Origin: Gentiana macrophylla
Taxonomy: Eukaryota; Streptophyta; Magnoliopsida; Gentianales; Gentianaceae
NCBI GenBank assembly: GCA_026214975.1
Contig: JAOBSW010001145.1
Coordinates: 1-64,000, forward strand
Direction: 5' to 3'
DNA: 64,000 bases
Both the position numbers and the translations under genes were made by a program. Shown one piece after another: positions 34,269 through 46,692 of the stretch; position 1 is the stretch's first letter, and every line of letters starts with the position of its first letter. The notes beneath the pieces are model-generated. The model did no database searches. It was not told the origin of the DNA and saw only the letters and a list, made by a program, of their open reading frames with translations.

Positions 34269-34558
34269 GGTACCCTCAGGGTCTTCTTGGAATCCGGGTA
34301 CCCTTTCTGGTACCATCTCTTGGCTTCGTTGCGGTCTAGTCGCCCCGATTGCGGTTTTTTCGCTGCGGGCCTCCTCTAAAGCCACGACGGCCTCTTTGGA
34401 CTTGGACTTCTGATTCAAGACATTTCTAGCGTCGTCAGCGGCTAGAACCTCTCTTCGCGACCTGTCCCAATATGCAGTGGGATTATCAAATGTTTCTCCT
34501 CCGCCCTCACTGCGGGGTTGATTTTGTGCACCCCCTTTCATCGGGGTTTATGGTACTA
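34269..34558 (-). pseudogene. gag: Fragment of another gag-like ORF (possible Tat-like Ty3 element)
   Basis: Minus-strand ATG at 34541 opens about 90 charged codons (QNQPRSEGGGETFDN, YWDRSRREVLAADDARN) that run without a stop into the copia fragment. It is unlike the Athila gags here. Together with the PBS-like and leader sequence right of element E (62792-63556) it fits the start of gag of a Ty3 element that E entered in its 5' UTR. The family assignment is tentative. Confidence 0.4.
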
Positions 34559-34916
34559 GTGGTTTTTAAGGGTGAATTTACACGATTTATGACGCTATAT
34601 TTTATAAATATTTCCCCTATATTTGTATAAATTTGCATAAGAAACGAGTGTTTAATGGAAATATTGAGTAAATGATATTTTAGAAGAGTCAATCGCAAAA
34701 TAGGTTGATTTATGTGTTTTAATTGTGATTTTATGATTATTTGGACATTATTACATTTTGCGATGTTTTTATGTGTTATAGATACATTTTCAAGGCTCAA
34801 ATGATGATCAGAAAGAGATAAGAGTCGAAATATATGATGATAAAAGAGATAATGAAGGAATTGACAAGAAGAAAAGAGATAGAGATCAAGAAATCGAAAT
34901 TCAATCATATTGGTGG

Positions 34917-35141
34917 CGTCGAATCCCGCCCAGTGGGCGGGCGTCGATGCGATGGGACGAGCGTCCGGTTGAGAAAGTTGATTCAGGAAGTTTGGACGCT
35001 GAGGTGGACGCTAGAAGGACGGGCGTCTGATCCAGCTCCGCCCGACTCGAAGAAATTTACACAAGCTGGACGGGCGTTCACCCATTCCAGACGGGCGTCC
35101 AGCCGCCGCCATGCTAAAATCGACCTAGTTTTCTATATATA
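34917..35141 (+). promoter_or_regulatory. LTR promoter of E (5' LTR): palindromic-word array plus TATA box
   Basis: Array at 34917-35105 (words such as ggacgagcgtccgg, ggacgggcgtctg, agacgggcgtcca; the first units are corrupted compared with the 3' LTR), then TATATATA at 35134-35141 and AGCTGCGGTTTTCTCC, conserved in all LTRs of the family. Confidence 0.65.
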
Positions 35142-35685
35142 GCTGCGGTTTTCTCCACAATATGATCATATATTCGGACCCTAAACCCTAGGGGCGGTTA
35201 AGCTGCGTTTTTCCTTAGTTTACAAACAGTTTTTACTTAAATACTTTTATGCACTTTTATTCAAAACAATTCAAGTTTCAAAGAGGATGCTAAGAGGCTA
35301 GACCTCCATTGAACGAGCGTTGTGAAGTCGTCCGATTCAACAATTCAGTTCCTTTCGTGATTACTTTGTGAGTTTTAATACAAGTTGTTTCTTTTATCAT
35401 GTTATTAATTATTTATGCAATATCATATCGAAAGATGTTTGCTTTGTTGATCGTTTGTTTGATGAAAATCATGTTAAACGCTAGATCACCATGATAAAAG
35501 AATAGTTATTTGATCTATATAACGAGAGTTAATAGGTTAGATTTCTAGATTAAAAACGTTAAAGTTTACATCTTTGGTTAGAAGAAGCGTTAATCTTAGA
35601 TCGAAAGATAGAGATTAATAGATGAACTATCTAAGAATTTAGGGTTCGTACTTTAGATGAGATGAATCACAACTTGGTTAGAAAT

Positions 35686-37081
35686 TGTTAGGAACATGTT
35701 ATTATGTTTTGATGATGGCCATACTAGCTGTTATAGCAAGCCTGAAATAAGTTAGAATTCTTTGTATAAGTCTTTACTTAGGGTCTGACAAGTTGTATAA
35801 GTTAAGTCAGACAAGTATTGTACTAGTTGGTAGGATGGCAAAGCAAAGACAGATATTCGGCAGAGTGAAGCCAGCCAAGCACCAGCAGAGAAGTAATGAA
35901 GACTTTATAGTCTGACTTATAACCAAGGAAGTCTGTGATGACCTTGGATAAGTCTAAGTTATGTTTTAAATGATAAAACTCAAATGTTCAAATATGGTGT
36001 ACACTGGTCTCACCCAAATCAAGGATCAGTGAAGTTCAAAGACTCTCCAAATACTAGAACAAAGAAGGAGACAGTGAATCGGTGAGTAAACTGACTTTCG
36101 GCAAAGAAAAAAAAAAAATGAAGAAGAAGTAGCGGCTAAGTCAAGAGGCTCACTCGACCGTTCTAGAAACGGCGAAGAGACACCTACAAGGCCAGAATTG
36201 ATATACGATGAAGATTCAGAAGATCATGCATTAAATGCTCAAATCATTAAAGGATCAATCAATGACGGATTATCTGCTATACGTTTGAAGAAAGAATCCG
36301 ATCACTGAAATTAAGTAGAATACAATTAAGGGGGAATCAAGAATAAAATCAATATAGCCAACGGACGGAATTTAAAAAATGAAGGTATTCAAGGCTATAA
36401 ATAGAAGGCATTGACAGAAAAAGAAAACAACAATCAAGAAAGAAAAATCTAGCAGAAACTCTGTCAATTTGAAAAGCCTTCTCTCTGAAATTACAAGGAT
36501 ACATCTAGTGATCAACTCAGACTTCAAAGCTACAAAGTCATACTCTGAGGCGAGGATTGATCAAGCAAGTGTGTGAATCACATTCACATCAAACTGAAGC
36601 AACTGAATCAGAGGCAATCTGAGAAGGAGTTGAATCTGTGATAGCTGTTGAAGGATCTTGATCTTAAGGAATAGCAGAAGGAAGACTGAATCACTGAAGC
36701 TGCTGCAGTCAAGGAGTGATAGTCTTGTAGATTGTGAAGCTTGGGAAGCCAAGGACAATCATACTATTGTATCTGTGAAAACAATAGTGAATTCCTCCAA
36801 TCATCACAGGAGAAGAGTGGATTAAGGGATTACACCACCCTGAACCACTAGAAGTCTTGTGTCAATTTAATTTCTGCAATTTACTTTACAGCATTCATTT
36901 AATTTGCATACATCATAATTTGCATCTGTGACTGTCTAAACCGATTTGAAAACAATATAGTAAGAAGGGACTTATCCGCTGCCCAAAAGCTTTTAACTAG
37001 AAGAAGAAAAGTTTTTGAAACTCCACTATAGTCATTCACCCTCCCCTCTCGACTATAGTTTCACCTTCTCTGGGACCAACA
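35686..37081 (+). repeat. 5' LTR of element G
   Basis: 1,396 bases, TGTTAGGAACATG...GGGACCAACA. A second and third copy are at 46693-48110 and 50582-51997. It differs from the 3' LTR by a deletion of about 20 bases near 36350 (attattccctcattaa is missing) among other changes. Confidence 0.92.
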
Positions 37082-37083
37082 AT

Positions 37084-37096
37084 TGGTATCGAGCGG
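37084..37096 (+). other. Primer binding site (initiator Met tRNA type), element G
   Basis: TGGTATCGAGCGG two bases after the LTR end, close to the copia consensus TGGTATCAGAGC. Confidence 0.8.
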
Positions 37097-38657
37097 TGTT
37101 CCTAGTATCGTAACTGTTGAGATCAAATTTACAGTAACAAGGAGATCACATATTTTCAAAGTAGTTTTCAAATCTGAGTTTTTCATTCATTGTCATTTAT
37201 ATCTTCAATTGCCTTGATGGATTCCTCAAACTTCTTGTCAAAAGTACTGTTTTCAATGTTAATAATTTTGATGAATATAAAATAAGAATGTTATCTCATC
37301 TTGCAAAGAACTCATGAGGAGATCTTTGGATGTAATCAACGACGGCCCAATCATGATCACTACTTGTGGTAGGCACAGGAGCGAGATCAAGGAAAGGAGA
37401 TAAACAAACCCAAGAAAGATTGGACCAAAGATGATGGGAGAAGAGCAAACCTAGAATTTGTAGCAAAAGATATGATCTTAAAGACTACAAGCAAAGAACA
37501 TGTTCATGAGAATAAAGGATTGCAAAACAAACAAAGGAGATGTGGGACAAGTGGCACTAATCAATGAAGGATCTCAAGCAAATCAAAGAAAATAAACTAT
37601 CTCATTTGCAAAAGCGAAGTTTGAAAATTTCAAGATGAAGGCGGTGAATCCATTGATCGGATGGACAACATATTCTCAAGCATCATCGATGAATCGCAAT
37701 GTGACTTGGTCACACATATCCCCAAAAAGAAGTATGCTTGAAGATCTTGAGAGGACTACCTGAAAGATGGAAGATCATAACATCACTAATCAGAGGAACA
37801 ACAAATCTTGCAAGCACTGACACTCTGACACTGATGTCCCAATTAAAAGCTCATGAATTCGAATTGAATGGCGAAGATGGTGCTCCGGCAGAGACACACA
37901 AAATCACCGCATTATTGCACCCTCAAACAAAGTAACTTTCTTGAATGCATCAAACAAAGAGACACAAGAACTAAAAGAGCAGGTAGCTTTATTAGTTAAA
38001 CGTTTTGTGAGTTTAAAAAGAAGCCATTCAAAGGAAATTCATCATCAAACAAAAAAAGTCAAGCTCAACCAGAGACATGAAGAAGAAAGATGATGAATAC
38101 AGATGCTTCAATCGCAACAAGAAAGGTCACTTCAAGGTGATTGTCCCGAAGAAAATGACAAAGATGATGAAAAGAAGAAATACAAAGCATCACGAAAAGA
38201 AAAGGAGCAAGAAGGCACTTAAGGCGAGTAATCCAAAGAGTGAAAAGCATGAAGAATCATCCGACAATGACTCAGATGATAGTGATGAAGAAGACAGTTC
38301 AGAAAATGAAAAAGCATGCCTATGTCTCATGACCAAAGAATTGGATGAAGATAAAAGTGATAGCTCAGATAATCGAGGAAACAAGCCTATGTTTAATGGC
38401 TAAAGAATCGATGAAAGCGAGGTAACATCTAGTTCACATTCTTCATCTAATGCATCCACATCTAACACCGCACAATCCTCTAGTCTTCCATTAGATACAG
38501 CAGACCTAGTCCAAAATCTCATGACTAAATTTGATGAAATTGAAAAGAATCATGAAATTCTAGAAAAGGAATGCAAGGATCTAAGGAAAGAGAATAAGAG
38601 GTTAAAGAAAGAACTGGATAAAGCAAAAGCTGAATTAACTAGTAAGAGACCTACTTA
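37097..38657 (+). pseudogene. gag: Gag of element G (broken)
   Basis: The region encodes a copia-type gag in several frames. KILRGLPERWKIITSLI with LTLMSQLKAHE is at 37738-37935. A degenerate zinc knuckle (CFNRNKKGHF, with the second Cys replaced) lies near 38100. An acidic Ser/Asp/Glu stretch (SSDNDSDDSDEEDSSE) is at about 38260-38310, and a coiled coil rich in Lys/Glu/Leu is at about 38520-38657. Coiled coil after the knuckle is usual for SIRE gag. Several stops and shifts. Confidence 0.75.
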
Positions 38658-41600
38658 AATGATCAACAAAAAGCAGATGATCATACATCCGTTATTAATG
38701 AGATCGATTAAGGAAATCTCCTCACCGGTGAAGGTATCCTTTGCACCACTAAAGGCACCAACTTACAAACCCCCAAAAGGTTTGGATCAGATCCGGTCTT
38801 GGCTACAACAATCGGGATGAACGTAGGAATAATGGTCAACACAATTTAAATTGAGGACCACTAGTGGACCAAAATTTAGAAAGAGATGCACCATGTCTCC
38901 AACAGATCATCCTGTTCGGTGAAGTCAAAACCCAAAGCAGTAAGTGAAACGACAAACTAAATCCTCATTCCAGTCAATCAAGAACAAAAACCATCCGAAA
39001 AGAAAAGGAAGACTTTACCCCTTCATAGGATGATTGGAATGTTGCTCTCGCAAAATACAAGAAGAAACCATTCCACAAAATGCATCATGTGTTTAAGAAA
39101 ACCAACTGCATTTCTAGACACATGAAGCAAGAAAGGTTTCCTCTTGCATTTTGGAAAGTAAAGAAGGATGCAAATGCACCAAAAGGTGGAGAAAAGTATC
39201 GAATACCTTGGTAAAAATACTAGAAGCTATTTCGCCATGCCTTATACATATGAAGTTGATGACTTCAATTATCCAAAAGAAGACCTTTTGGATACACCCT
39301 TGGTATGGGAGGCATGATTGCTATACAGTATGGACCCAAACAAGTGTTGGGTACCTAAACTTAATTAAACTGTTTTGTAGGATGTCCGGTACATAGGCAA
39401 AGTGGATGTTCCAGACACATGACAGAAACAAGAGATGGCTCACTGACTTCAAAGCTTTTGATGGACCCAAAGTCACATTTGGAGGTAAAGAAAACCCTGG
39501 CAAAATTAAGGGGGAAGGCACAATAATCAAGAACAATCTAAAGATTCGAGAATGTGGCATATGTCAAGGGACTTAACTTTAATCGATGAGCATCGGTCAA
39601 TTTTGTGACAAAGGCTACAATGTACATTTCAACAAAGAAGGATGCAAAGTGATTCACAGTCAAACCAACACAATAGTTCTTGCGAGGAAGAAGACAAGAC
39701 AACATGTATGTGGTGGATTGGAGAAACGACCAAAGGCGAAACATGTCTACTTGTCAAGAATAAACAATCAACACAATTTGGATTTGGCACAAAAGATTAA
39801 ATCACCTGAATTTCAAGACCATCAACAAACTATCAAGGAGCAAGTTAGTTGAAGGCCTGCCAGAGATCACATTCAAAAAGGAAAGTCTATGTGATAGATG
39901 TCAGAAAGGAAAACAAATAAAAAGCTCATTCAAGTCAAAGCCTCATCAATCTACAACAAGAGTTCTACATCTGCTACACATGGACCTGTTTGGACCAGTC
40001 ACACCAGTGAGTGTGAGTGGTAAGAAATACACTCTTGTAGTGGTGGATGACTTCTCAAAGTACACCTGGACCATCTTCATGAATAAGAAGAAAGAAACAC
40101 TCAAGAAGCTGCCAGATTTGTTGAGAAGACTCCAGAATGAGAAAGAACTAAAGATTATCAAGATCAGATCAGATAGAGGCACTGAATTTCTAAATGAAAT
40201 TATCAGAACCTATTGTGAAGAAAATGGAGTATTACATCAACTATCTGCAGCAGGAACTCCACAACAAAATGGTGTGTAGCAGAAAGAAGAAACAGAACCA
40301 TCAAGGAAGCAGTCAGGACAATGATAGCAGAAGCATGTTTACCAAAGAGATTTTGGGTGAAGCAACAAACACCAAGATGCCATACACAAAACAGATCAAT
40401 CATCAACAAACACCATGGAAAAACTCCATATGAAATATGGAATGGTAGAAAACCCAATATCTCATATTTTCATATGTTTGGATCAAAATGTTTTGTCTTA
40501 AACAGGAATCAACTGCATACCTTTGATGAGAAGGCTGATGAAGCAATCTTCATGGGATACTCAGACACCAAACAAAGCATTGAGTACTAAATAAAAGAAC
40601 TTTGGTGATTGAAGAATCAATACATGTGGTTTTGATGAACCAAACACAAATGGTGAAGATCTTCAAGATCAAGAAGAGAAAGCACCACAAAGAGAAATCT
40701 ATACAAATGCAACCATACCAACTACTATCACGAATCATCATTCGAAGATCAAGAGGAGCCACATACCAATACGGATGAAGCTCCTCAAGTTGAAGTTCAT
40801 GCTCGGCATGAAGGTATGGAAGCACCAAGTGAAGATCAACTTCAACCAGATCTAAATTGGCTAAGAGACCATCACGAAGAACAAGTCATTGGAGACATTC
40901 ACACGAGAGTCGAACAGAAGACAACCTGGAGCACATGCTAACTTGCTTTCTATCACAAGTGGAACCCAAGACCATAGATGATGCAATCCAAGATGCAGAT
41001 TGGATCATGACCATGCAAGAAGAACTAAATGAATTTGAAAGAAATGAAGTGCAGGGGAACTTGTTGACAGACCTGAAATGGCCAACATCATTGGTGCAAA
41101 ATGGGTATTCAGGAACAAGATGGATGAGCAAGGAACTGTTGTCAGAAACAAAGCAAGGCTAGTATGTTGTCAGAAACAAAGCAAGGCTAGTTGCAAAAGG
41201 CTATTCCCAAGCTGAAGGAATAGATTATGATGAAACTTTTGCTCCAGTAGCAAGATTGGAAGCAATCAGACTTTTTCTAGCATTTGCTGCACACAAAGAT
41301 TTCAAAGTCTATCAAATGGATGTAAAGATTGCATTCCTAAATGGACTCTTGGAAGAAGAAATTTATGTAGAACAACCTCCTGGATTTCAAATTAAAGGAA
41401 AAGAAGACAAAGTATACAAACTCAAGAAGGCCTCTATGGACTCAAACAGGCACCTAGAGCCTGGTATGAAAACTCATCCTGATTTACGATCAAGAATGGA
41501 TTCAACAAAGGAACTATTGACAAGACTCTATTTAAAGCTGGAGGAAGGAGCAAGCACATTGCTAGTGCAAATCTATGTTGATGATATAATCTTTGGATCG

Positions 41601-42523
41601 AGAGGATGAAAATGTGTGAGAAATTTACAAACCTCGATGAAGAGCAAATTTTAGGATGAGCATGATGGGAGAATTAAACTACTTCCTTGGCCTTCAAGTA
41701 AAGCAAATGAAGGATGGCATTTTCATTAGTCAAGCAAAGTATACAAGAGATTTGATACACAAGTATGGGATGGATACAAGTGGCACAAACAGACACACCA
41801 ATGTGTGCCAGAGTCATACTTGGAAAAGATGAAGGAGGAAAAGATGTTGATCAAAAATTGTATAGAGGAATTATTGGATCATTATTATACTTAATCGCAA
41901 AGCGGACTGACATAGCATTTGCGGTAGGAGTATGTGCAAGATTTCAAGCTCAACCAAAAGAATCACATCTTCTAGCGACTAAAAGGATAATCAAATACTT
42001 GAAAAACACTTTAAATGTTGGTATTTGGTATCCAAAAGATGGAGGATTTACATTGATATCATATTCGGACTCGACTATCTTTGGATGCAAAATAGATAGA
42101 AAAAGCACCTCTGGAACTTGCCAAATGCTAGGAACCGGACTAGTCTCTTGGTTCAATAAAAGCAAAACTCCATATCTACATCAACACCAAGCGAGAATAC
42201 ATAGCGGCAGTAGGTAGTTGTTGTGCACAAATCTTGTGGATAAGACAACGACTAAGGGACTATGGAGTGTAAGAGAAAACAATTCCAATCATGTGTGATA
42301 ACACAAGTGCAATATCTATTACGAGAAAATCCGATGATTGCACTCAAGAACAAAGCACATTGATGTAAGACATCATTTTATCGAGAGACCATGTTGAAAA
42401 GGGGATGTCATCCTAAAACACATACCCACTGAAGATCAATTGGCTGACATCTTCACTAAACCACTCAGTTATGAAAGATTCAGCAAGCTAAGAACTGAGT
42501 TAGGAATGATTGAAATTGAATAA
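38658..42523 (+). pseudogene. pol: Pol of element G (integrase, reverse transcriptase, RNase H; broken)
   Basis: Recognisable blocks: GAG-pre-integrase near 39720-39850; integrase core 39970-40279 (HMDLFGPVTPVSVSGKKYTLVVVDDFS, RSDRGTEFLNE, GTPQQNGV) and its C-terminal part 40321-40590 (FHMFGSKCFVLN); RT 41187-41609 ([44 protein letters not shown]); RNase H 41765-42217 (YRGIIGSLLYL, DRKSTSGTCQML). The end is near DIFTKPLSYERFSKL, stop at 42521-42523. The protease is not clearly readable. A short direct duplication (tgttgtcagaaacaaagc, near 41138 and 41165) adds to the damage. Confidence 0.85.
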
Positions 42524-42693
42524 GTATCAAAAAGCGGCTAACTGGAGTATCGGCTAAGTGACTTCATTAATCGGTACGACCTTTACCGTTAGGAGAGATG
42601 CAAAGCAAGTAAGGCACGGCATCAAGTGAAGGTAACTTAAGCGATTGTTAGGAGCAAGTGAAATGGAGCAACTAAGTAAAGAACCTATAGAAC

Positions 42694-42843
42694 GGCTAAG
42701 TGGCCAGCGAAGGCACTTCACCGAAATAAAGACTTGGACAAATTAAGAGTGTGAACAAAATCAATTCTGGCTAAGTGGCCAGCGAAGGCACTTCACCGAA
42801 ATAAAGACTTGGACAAATTAAGAGTGTGAACAAAATCAATTCT
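42694..42843 (+). repeat. 75-base tandem duplication
   Basis: Two adjacent copies (42694-42768 and 42769-42843), effectively identical, beginning ggctaagtggccagcg. The identity suggests a recent event. Confidence 0.9.
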
Positions 42844-43092
42844 GATTACACGTGGAGAATAAGGAAATTATGGAGGATTATTCTATACACACGTGGCGAT
42901 CAACTTATGATCATGGAGGTAATTATATTATTTTTCGAATTATAAACTCCTCGATTCCCGGGCTCTATCATTACTTGCCTCAAACCACACCTCCACTCCA
43001 CTCGAATATCGCGATTTTTATACGCAAAATCACGCCATTATGCCACAAATCCTTCCATATTCAAAACCACGTTCACACTACCCAAATCACAC

Positions 43093-43100
43093 TATAAAAA
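43093..43100 (+). promoter_or_regulatory. TATA box of possible internal promoter, element G
   Basis: TATAAAAA in the context CACTATAAAAACAAG, 115 bases before the ATG at 43215. The interval is a pyrimidine-rich leader and the start context is aaaATGGC, close to the plant optimum. Confidence 0.5.
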
Positions 43101-43214
43101 CAAGACTTAGAGATTTTCAGAAATCTTTACGCTTTCTTGTCAATTACAAACTCTACTCTTGATTCTTTCTATTGCAAATGAAATTCATTTCCAAAACTTC
43201 TCTCCTCTTCAAAA

Positions 43215-46200
43215 ATGGCATCATCCTCCACAAACACCCAAGCTGGATATGAAAAATCGATTGCCACGGGATCCTTCTTTCAAGAAGAACACTACTTGAA
43301 ACTGTGTGGAAATGACGAAGATGCCAAACGATTAGCAGCAGGTTGCAAAATCCTAAAGCTATCAACCTTCCTCAATCCTCCTATCACCGAGGTTTGCTAT
43401 GAAAGTCCGATTTCTTCGAAATGCACAACAATCGTGCTGGGCTCCTGCTTTGAAGAAGGTGATGAGTGGGAAGAAGACAAGATTGTAGCATCTGTCAACG
43501 GAAAGGAAGTGACGATTACGTAAAAGGTAATTCACAAACATCTCATACTTTCCAATAAAGGTCAAGCAAAAGTGACACTTGTATCACAAAACTTGGATGA
43601 TTTCGGGCAACAATTGCCAAAGCGGCAAACCAGGATCCACAAAGGTCAAGCTGTTTGAGATACGCTTTAAAGAAACCATTCAATGAGTTCGATGCCCTAA
43701 TTGGCAAGACTATTGAAGGAAAATTGGGAGCAAATAATGCAATGACGGAAATCAGAATGAGGCTGATGGGAATCATCTACAATAATCTGCAATTCAACTG
43801 GGCAAAATACTTCTTTCTAAGACTCAAAGAGCAAATCCAAGGTGAAGAAAAAGCAGCAAACAAGGGGACAAAAGAAGGGAAGACAAAGAAAGGACAATTC
43901 TGGGTGAAAAAGTCATATGGTATTCAGTTACACTATTTGTTGCAATGTCTCAAAGTCCCCACAGTACAACTCCACAAACTGCATGAATCCAAAGTCATGT
44001 TTACTTATCTTAAACAACAACAGAAGGAAGGAGAAGGGAAGAGAAAGAAACCTACACGCAGCACCACCGGTCAAAGAAAGAAACAAAAGATTCAGCGAAG
44101 TCTTGAAAAGACCGACTTTGCACAATTGATTGATGAAGGAGAAGAGGAAGAAGGTTCGACCATCAAAGCGAAGCAAAGCAAGAAGAAGAAATCGGTTGGG
44201 ATCAACAAACATCCTAATAAAGAAAACACTTTGGAGAGGATGAGGAATCATCTCCGGAAGAAAGTCAGACAATTATTTGCAAACGATATAGATGATCGAA
44301 TTGCGAGAATATCTTGAGTGGAAGGAAGGTGATTCCAAACAACGACTTCAAGACTCGAGATCACATGCTTCTTTGAAGAAGCATGGCTATTTGACTTTCT
44401 CGGGAATCACAACTCGGTAGGTGTACTTGATGAATCACCTACATGGGAAATGGTTGATGCGACCAAGGAAAAGCGCCCTGCATCTACAGGAGACAAAGTG
44501 ATGACTCAGAAGATGATGGGGATGATCATGATGATGGTGATGATCATGATGACAATGATGATAATGATCATGATCAGGATGATAATGATGATCTTGATCA
44601 AGACAGAGAAGAGAACTCTCCTGCACCAGATGCAATTGATGACACCACTCTTCTCCGTACATTTATGAAAACACAAGCCTCCGGCAAGTCTACATCTCCA
44701 GCAAAGACATCCACTCAACCGCTGTCTGTCAGCGTTCCAGCCAACAGCAAACACATTGTGGACACTGGCTCAGCTGCTGCCACTCCAGTCAAGACAACCC
44801 CCGGAATAGAAATAGGGGAAACAGCAGCTCAAGCCACACCAGCATACACATCTACCCAAATACTTGAAGATCTAGATGTACATGCAGATGTCACTCAACA
44901 TCCAGACAAGGGACAACAGACAGATCCAGAACCAGCTGAAACAAGGCAGAAAATCTCTCAGCTGAACACTGGCATTACAAATGAAACTTTTGAGAAAGCG
45001 GCAGACTTGCTAGCTGAAGAATTGGAACAGCAAGCAATGTATCTCAGATCTATGACTTCAGCTTTTAATGACAAAAGCTCCTCCATTGAAAACAAGTTTC
45101 AGGCCATTGCAGAATACATTGATGCACAAAATATTGTTGTTCAACAACAAGGAGATCTGATGAAGCAACTCAACATCAATATTACCAACAGTCTTGCAGG
45201 CCTCAGGCAACACATCTCCCAAGAAAAGCGAATCACCGGGCGGTAGCTTTTGGGACTAGACTTGGAGTGTCAATGAGAAATTGAATGATCACAACAAAAG
45301 ATTCACTTCTATTGAATCAAAACTTGACTCTCTGATTGGAACGGTAGAGGCCACCAATAGCATCCTACTCCAGCAAAGGGATGATGCTGCCAAAAAGGGG
45401 GAAAACCAGGATAAGCCTGAAGGATCAACAATCAGACCCCCAAACTTCATTGAAGAACAACTGAGGGCAAGGGACAGAGAAATAAGAATCTGAAATGAAG
45501 CGTAAGAAACAAAGAAAGAAGTCGGTCGAGAAGAAAGGAAAAGGCCCTAAAGGAACCCTGCATTGGATTTCCTCACCCTATGCAAAGAAAAGATGATGAT
45601 AGAGATAGGTCCGGCAGACAGCAAACCAGGATAAGCCTGAAGGATCAACAATCATACCCCCAAACGTCACTGAAGAACAACTGAGGGCAAGGGACAGAGA
45701 AATAAGAATCGAAATGAAAGCGGAAGAAACGACAAGAAGAAGCGGTCGAGAAGAAAGGAAAAGGCCCAAAGGAACCTGCATTGGATTTCCTCACCCTATG
45801 CAAAGAAGAGATGATGATAGAGATAGCAGTCCGGCAGACAAAGAAGAGGATCACCGGTCAACACGGACTCAAAGCACGGAGGAAAAACCGCAGAGAGGTA
45901 GCAGCGGCTCCGGATATCTTGAGAGCACAAGACTTACACTGGTCACCAAAGCAAAGCGAGAATATGATGAGATGTCTTTGGACCATGTAAGAGAATTTTT
46001 CAGAGTACAAGAAGGACTCTATCCTCACTCCTCACAAGATGAAGCCTGGGGTGATTGGCTAAGCTACCAGGATGAAAGGATGAGAACCGATATGGCCAAA
46101 CTTTACAATGAAGTCAAAAGAGAATTTGCACTTCTCAAACAAGCCAACAATAAACCAAGCTCAGCCATACCACTATCTCGCAAAAGGACGGAAGACTTGC

Positions 46201-46467
46201 CGGTGAAAAGCAAGAGGAATTCAAATATATGGCAAAATTCTTCAACCCTATGGGAGAATGGAAAACAGGAGCAAAGTGGAGTCTCTACAAAAGCCTCAAG
46301 TTTGCAGATTCACATATTCTCGAGGCTAGGAAAGACTTGAAAAATATTTTGGAGAACCTAAGGCAAATGAGACCATGCTCGATTTTCATGCAGACTCTTT
46401 GCCAAAAGAGTTTTTTGAGGTGTATCTGAATACACTGACTTTGGCTTATGGAAGTGGAAGTTTTTAA
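43215..46467 (+). pseudogene. Third (env-like position) ORF of SIRE-type element G, broken
   Basis: Coding blocks in successive frames: 43215-43523 (MASSSTNTQ..., EEHYLKLCGNDEDAKRL), 43655-44317 (FNEFDALIGKTIEGKL, then Lys-rich), an Asp/His-rich run at 44500-44620 leading into 44665-45246 (a Thr/Ser/Pro-rich then coiled-coil-like segment), 45281-45493, 45714-46340 (WGDWLSYQDERMRTDMAK), ending near 46467. I see no transmembrane segment or signal peptide, so 'env-like' means position only. It shares no visible similarity with the env-like ORF of the Athila copies. Frame breaks and an internal 220-base duplication show that it is dead. Confidence 0.65.
45403..45842 (+). repeat. 220-base tandem duplication in third ORF of G
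   Basis: Units start at 45403 and 45623 (aaaccaggataagcctgaag). They differ by scattered substitutions and single-base indels. The second unit keeps the reading frame; the first has stops, so duplication preceded decay of one unit. Confidence 0.88.
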
Positions 46468-46676
46468 ATTATTTGGAAAGACATGGAAGAGGTTCAAACT
46501 ACGAAATTCAAGAGGTACAAGGCTGAATTGAGCAAAATGTAGTTTGTAACACTTGAATAAAGTCTTAGAAATTATTACCCTTCGATGGATGAATAAAATT
46601 GTTGAACTTTTTATACATTGTGTATTATGAAAATCTTGATTACTTATGTTCAGGCTTATGAGGGTTTTGGCATCAT

Positions 46677-46692
46677 CAAAAAAAGGGGAAAT
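46677..46692 (+). other. Polypurine tract, element G
   Basis: AAAAAAAGGGGAAA run directly before the 3' LTR start at 46693. Confidence 0.85.

Larger units (their letters stand above)
42524..43214 (+). other. Spacer between pol and third ORF of element G
   Basis: About 690 bases without a gene. It holds a 75-base exact tandem duplication and, at its end, a TATA box with a plant-like 5' leader before the ATG at 43215. Confidence 0.6.

Noticed and set aside
44435..44662. His-rich ORF on the minus strand
   Set aside because: Antisense shadow of the Asp-rich microsatellite in the third ORF of element G.
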